From an uncultured Bryobacteraceae bacterium (GTDB taxonomy: Bacteria > Acidobacteriota > Terriglobia > Bryobacterales > Bryobacteraceae): a stretch of DNA of 5,564 nt. The notes beneath the pieces were generated by a model. That model was not told where the DNA came from. It did not search any database and worked only from the letters and a program-made list of their open reading frames with translations. Location of the stretch: the NCBI GenBank assembly GCA_937921835.1, contig CAKZVG010000545.1, forward strand, positions 1 through 5,564, read 5' to 3'. Made by a program: the position numbers and the translations under genes. Below are positions 1-5,564 of this stretch, piece after piece (within the stretch, counting starts at the first letter, position 1; each line of letters starts with the position of its first letter).

Positions 1-330
1 GCCGTGCAGGATCAGGATGCGGATCTCGTCGGCGGTGGTGTGGCCAAACTCGCGCGCCTGTTGGGCCGCGCGCCCGGTGGACACGGCGATCTCTCCCAGC
101 GGACCCGAGTCCTGGCCGCTGGGGAAGGCAAGCACGTCGGCCGGGTAGTCGCGGCCGAGGAAGGTGGCGTTGAGGCGGCGCAATTCCCGGTCGTCCGAGA
201 GCAGGCAGACGAAGGGCCGCCCGGCGGCGAGTTCGGCGCTCAGGCGCAGGCAGAACTTGCGCAGAGCGGCCCGCGGCAAGCCCGCTCCGGCGCGCCGGAA
301 CAACAACTCTGTGCCGTCTTCGGAGGTCAT
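1..330 (-). CDS. ybeY: Endoribonuclease YbeY (rRNA maturation factor), 3' end cut by window
   Basis: YbeY is a single-domain zinc-dependent endoribonuclease used in 16S rRNA 3'-end maturation and 70S quality control in the cytoplasm. The first 110 residues are visible. The order of motifs is that of the family: a variable N-terminal strand (ELLFRRA, residues 8-14), the block LRRLNATFLGRDYPADVLAFP (about 50-70), then LGEIAVSTGRAAQQA (78-92) and EIRILILHG (102-110). H109 should be the first zinc ligand of the HGxLHLxGxDH site; the rest of that site lies beyond base 1. The family's usual PTDVLSFP reads PADVLAFP here. The ATG at 330-328 is 8 nt after the ybeZ stop. A purine stretch (GAAGAG) abuts the ATG, too close for an ideal Shine-Dalgarno sequence, so translation may be coupled to ybeZ. 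The function is confident from motifs and from the neighbour; the start codon is less certain. Confidence 0.93.
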   Translation of the reverse strand, partial: MTSEDGTELLFRRAGAGLPRAALRKFCLRLSAELAAGRPFVCLLSDDRELRRLNATFLGRDYPADVLAFPSGQDSGPLGEIAVSTGRAAQQAREFGHTTADEIRILILHG

Positions 331-338
331 CTCTTCAA

Positions 339-1382
<1,044 letters not shown>

Positions 1383-1385
1383 GCC

Positions 1386-1511
1386 TTAAGCGGGTGAGGC
1401 AACCTCCGTGGCTGGGAAAATCCGGCGAGCGTCAGGGCAACAATGGGGAGGGCATCCGGGAAGCACCGCCGAGAAGTTGACGATCCGCGCGTGCGGAGGA
1501 TCTTTCAACAT
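1386..1511 (-). CDS. Candidate 41-residue leader ORF ahead of ybeZ
   Basis: An ATG at 1511-1509 opens 41 codons and ends at TAA (1388-1386). One codon (GGC) separates this stop from the ybeZ ATG, in the same frame. The predicted transcription start of the promoter at 1520-1548 falls near 1513, so the ATG would be at or almost at the mRNA 5' end and could be read as a leaderless start. The peptide begins MLKDPPHAR, contains a Cys/Pro/His cluster (GCPPHCCPD, residues 19-27) and has no recognisable domain, signal peptide or membrane segment. A GGAGG near its 3' end (1403-1407) does not fit the ybeZ start spacing. The frame could be open by chance in GC-rich DNA: 126 nt is short, and I see no family support. 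What is seen is the position and frame; translation and any regulatory role are inference. Confidence 0.25.
   Translation of the reverse strand: MLKDPPHARIVNFSAVLPGCPPHCCPDARRIFPATEVASPA
1482..1502 (-). other. Possible hairpin in ybeZ leader
   Basis: On the minus strand GAT-CCT-CCGC-ACGC-GCGG-ATC can form a 7-bp stem (GAT/ATC plus CCGC/GCGG) with a 3-nt bulge and a 4-nt loop. It starts about 10 nt after the predicted mRNA start and covers codons 4 to 10 of the candidate leader ORF. No T run follows, so it is not a terminator. It could stabilise the transcript 5' end or be chance in GC-rich sequence. Confidence 0.2.
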
Positions 1512-1519
1512 CCTGATTC

Positions 1520-1548
1520 ACTATAGCAGAGGCGCGCGGCCGGCTCAA
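1520..1548 (-). promoter_or_regulatory. Sigma70-type extended -10 promoter for ybeZ-ybeY
   Basis: On the minus strand TTGAGC (1548-1543) is separated by exactly 17 nt from TATAGT (1525-1520). The two bases TG sit one base upstream of the -10 box (TGCTATAGT), the extended -10 arrangement. The predicted start of transcription is near 1513, giving a leader of about 130 nt before the ybeZ ATG. The position, just after the guaB hairpin and ahead of ybeZ, fits an independent promoter. The match was found by eye; no start-site data are available. Confidence 0.65.
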
Positions 1549-1564
1549 GTGAAAACCCGGTGAG

Positions 1565-1582
1565 AAAACGCCCTCCCGGGCG
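1565..1582 (-). terminator. Probable short rho-independent terminator after guaB
   Basis: On the minus strand, 22 nt after the guaB stop, CGCCC-GGGA-GGGCG forms a perfect 5-bp GC stem closed by a GNRA-type tetraloop and followed directly by TTTTC. The T run is short (four), so termination may be partial. The stem is only 16 nt upstream of the -35 box of the ybeZ promoter, which makes a compact boundary between two transcription units. Confidence 0.55.
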
Positions 1583-1604
1583 CGCGGCGGGACCGGGGTG
1601 CGGG

Positions 1605-4881
<3,277 letters not shown>

Positions 4882-4890
4882 CAATGGGAT

Positions 4891-4895
4891 CTCCC
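4891..4895 (-). promoter_or_regulatory. Ribosome-binding site of the M2 peptidase gene
   Basis: GGGAG on the minus strand is 9 nt from the ATG at 4881 and 6 nt from the alternative TTG at 4884. It is the only clear, well-placed Shine-Dalgarno sequence in the window. The spacing does not by itself decide between the two starts; codon preference favours ATG, and the difference is one residue. Confidence 0.55.
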
Positions 4896-4906
4896 TATGC
4901 TTCTGA

Positions 4907-5446
4907 TTATGTCCCGGGCGGAGCGATGCCCAGGCGGCGGACCATCAGGCGCAGACGCGCGGACGGATCGGGAATGGTCCCGTCGCCGAGCGACGGCCAG
5001 AAGACCAGCGCGCGGGTGCGGGCGCGGAAAAACTCGTGCGGCCGCGAGAGGTAGCCTTCGAGCGGATCCATGACGTCGGCGGCCACGTTGCCGACGCCGT
5101 AAATCACCACCGTATGCGACGCCACCGGTCCGGGCGTTGGCATGTAAGTCACGTACAGATGGCCGCGGCGCAGGCGGGCGGCCAGATACTCGGGGGTAAG
5201 GCCGCCAGGACCGGTTTCGTCGTGGTCCATCGAGAAGACCTGCCGCAGGACTTCGAGGCCGGCCCATTCGAGGCGGTGGTCGGGCGTTTGCCAGGGAGCG
5301 AAGGTTGCAAGCGCCCAGGCCTCGTCAAACGGGCAGCGGGGCGAGCAGACGCTGAGCCAGGATTCGAGCGCGGCCGCCCAGCAGCTCATGGGATAGCGCT
5401 GGCGGACCAGCGCGGGGCGCGCCCGGTAGATCGGCTCGAAGGTCAT
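4907..5446 (-). CDS. Papain-like cysteine peptidase (C70/AvrRpt2-like)
   Basis: The product is 179 residues. It resembles the compact papain-fold peptidases of the AvrRpt2/C70 and C39-like groups. Visible elements are Q16 (oxyanion-hole Gln) six residues before the nucleophile C22 in QRYPMSCWAAALESW, H111 in ASHTVVIYGVG and D127 in ADVMDPLEGY, giving the Gln-Cys-His-Asp order and spacing of the fold. The segment LTPEYLAARLRRGHLYV (83-99) precedes the His strand as is usual. There is no signal peptide or membrane segment, so it should be cytoplasmic unless exported by another route. Two further cysteines (C34, C38) follow the nucleophile helix. The start ATG at 5446-5444 overlaps the stop of the upstream gene (ATGA), with no separate ribosome-binding site, which suggests translational coupling. 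A later Met20 start would lose Q16. Substrate and role are unknown. Family assignment rests on motifs seen by eye; it could be a catalytically different C39-like protein. Confidence 0.75.
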   Translation of the reverse strand: MTFEPIYRARPALVRQRYPMSCWAAALESWLSVCSPRCPFDEAWALATFAPWQTPDHRLEWAGLEVLRQVFSMDHDETGPGGLTPEYLAARLRRGHLYVTYMPTPGPVASHTVVIYGVGNVAADVMDPLEGYLSRPHEFFRARTRALVFWPSLGDGTIPDPSARLRLMVRRLGIAPPGT

Positions 5447-5564
5447 AGGGCGGCGGTGCGCTTGGCTGCGAGAGCGCGGCGGTAGCCGGCCTCCAGCCGG
5501 GCCGTGATGGCGGCAAGGTCGTAGGCGGTTTCCACCATCCGGCGGGCGCGGCGCGCCATGGCGG
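5443..5564 (-). CDS. Probable group-1 (GT4-type) glycosyltransferase, C-terminal fragment
   Basis: The last 39 residues of a gene that enters from beyond the right edge are visible, ending at TGA (5445-5443). They read as charged and amphipathic: ARRMVETAYDLAAITARLE followed by a Tyr-Arg-Arg helix and a short basic tail. This pattern (a Val-Glu, then Tyr-Asp-Leu, then an Ala-rich helix with Arg-Leu-Glu and a closing Tyr) is the usual C-terminal helix of GT4 glycosyltransferases, which use a nucleotide-sugar donor. With only the tail present, donor, acceptor and even the family are uncertain. The stop overlaps the start of the cysteine peptidase by two bases, so the two are probably cotranscribed and coupled. 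Confidence 0.55.
   Translation of the reverse strand, partial: AMARRARRMVETAYDLAAITARLEAGYRRALAAKRTAAL

Noticed and set aside
4904..4909. CATAAT, a -10-like box just before the M2 gene
   Set aside because: It overlaps the cysteine-peptidase stop codon, and no acceptable -35 box is seen 16 to 18 nt upstream, so a chance match is likelier.

Overview
This GC-rich window carries a dense run of genes, all read from the minus strand. In transcription order (right to left) they are: the 3' end of a probable group-1 glycosyltransferase, a small papain-like (C70/AvrRpt2-type) cysteine peptidase, an M2-family (angiotensin-converting-enzyme-like) zinc dipeptidyl carboxypeptidase with a lipoprotein-type N terminus, IMP dehydrogenase (guaB), a PhoH/YbeZ-type ATPase, and the 5' part of the rRNA-maturation endonuclease gene ybeY, cut by the window edge. 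The base composition, the style of the YbeY and PhoH sequences and the ACE-like M2 enzyme fit an Acidobacteriota genome, possibly the Bryobacterales/Solibacter branch. This is inference from family resemblance; no ribosomal RNA or other taxonomic marker is present.

Layout. 5564 to 3060 looks like one transcription unit: the glycosyltransferase stop overlaps the cysteine-peptidase start (ATGA), the M2 gene begins 25 nt after the cysteine peptidase, and guaB begins 13 nt after the M2 stop. guaB is followed by a short GC hairpin with a T run (1565-1582). A well-formed extended -10 sigma70-type promoter (1520-1548) then opens a second unit, ybeZ-ybeY, whose genes are 8 nt apart. No gene-free stretch exceeds 300 nt; the longest is 1383-1604, which holds the terminator, the promoter and a leader of about 130 nt.

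Function. YbeZ and YbeY are a known conserved pair acting in rRNA processing and ribosome quality control. GuaB makes XMP, the committed step to GMP. The M2 enzyme would trim dipeptides from peptide C termini outside the cytoplasmic membrane. The small cysteine peptidase has no export signal, and its target is unknown. Why two peptidases sit ahead of guaB is not evident.

The least expected feature is the ybeZ leader. Two nt after the predicted transcription start lies an ATG that opens a 41-codon Cys/Pro-containing reading frame. It ends with TAA GGC immediately before the ybeZ ATG, which itself has no well-spaced Shine-Dalgarno sequence. This geometry suggests a leaderless regulatory peptide or termination-reinitiation coupling, but chance is not excluded. 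Everything else is recognisable, and I see no clearly novel multi-gene system.
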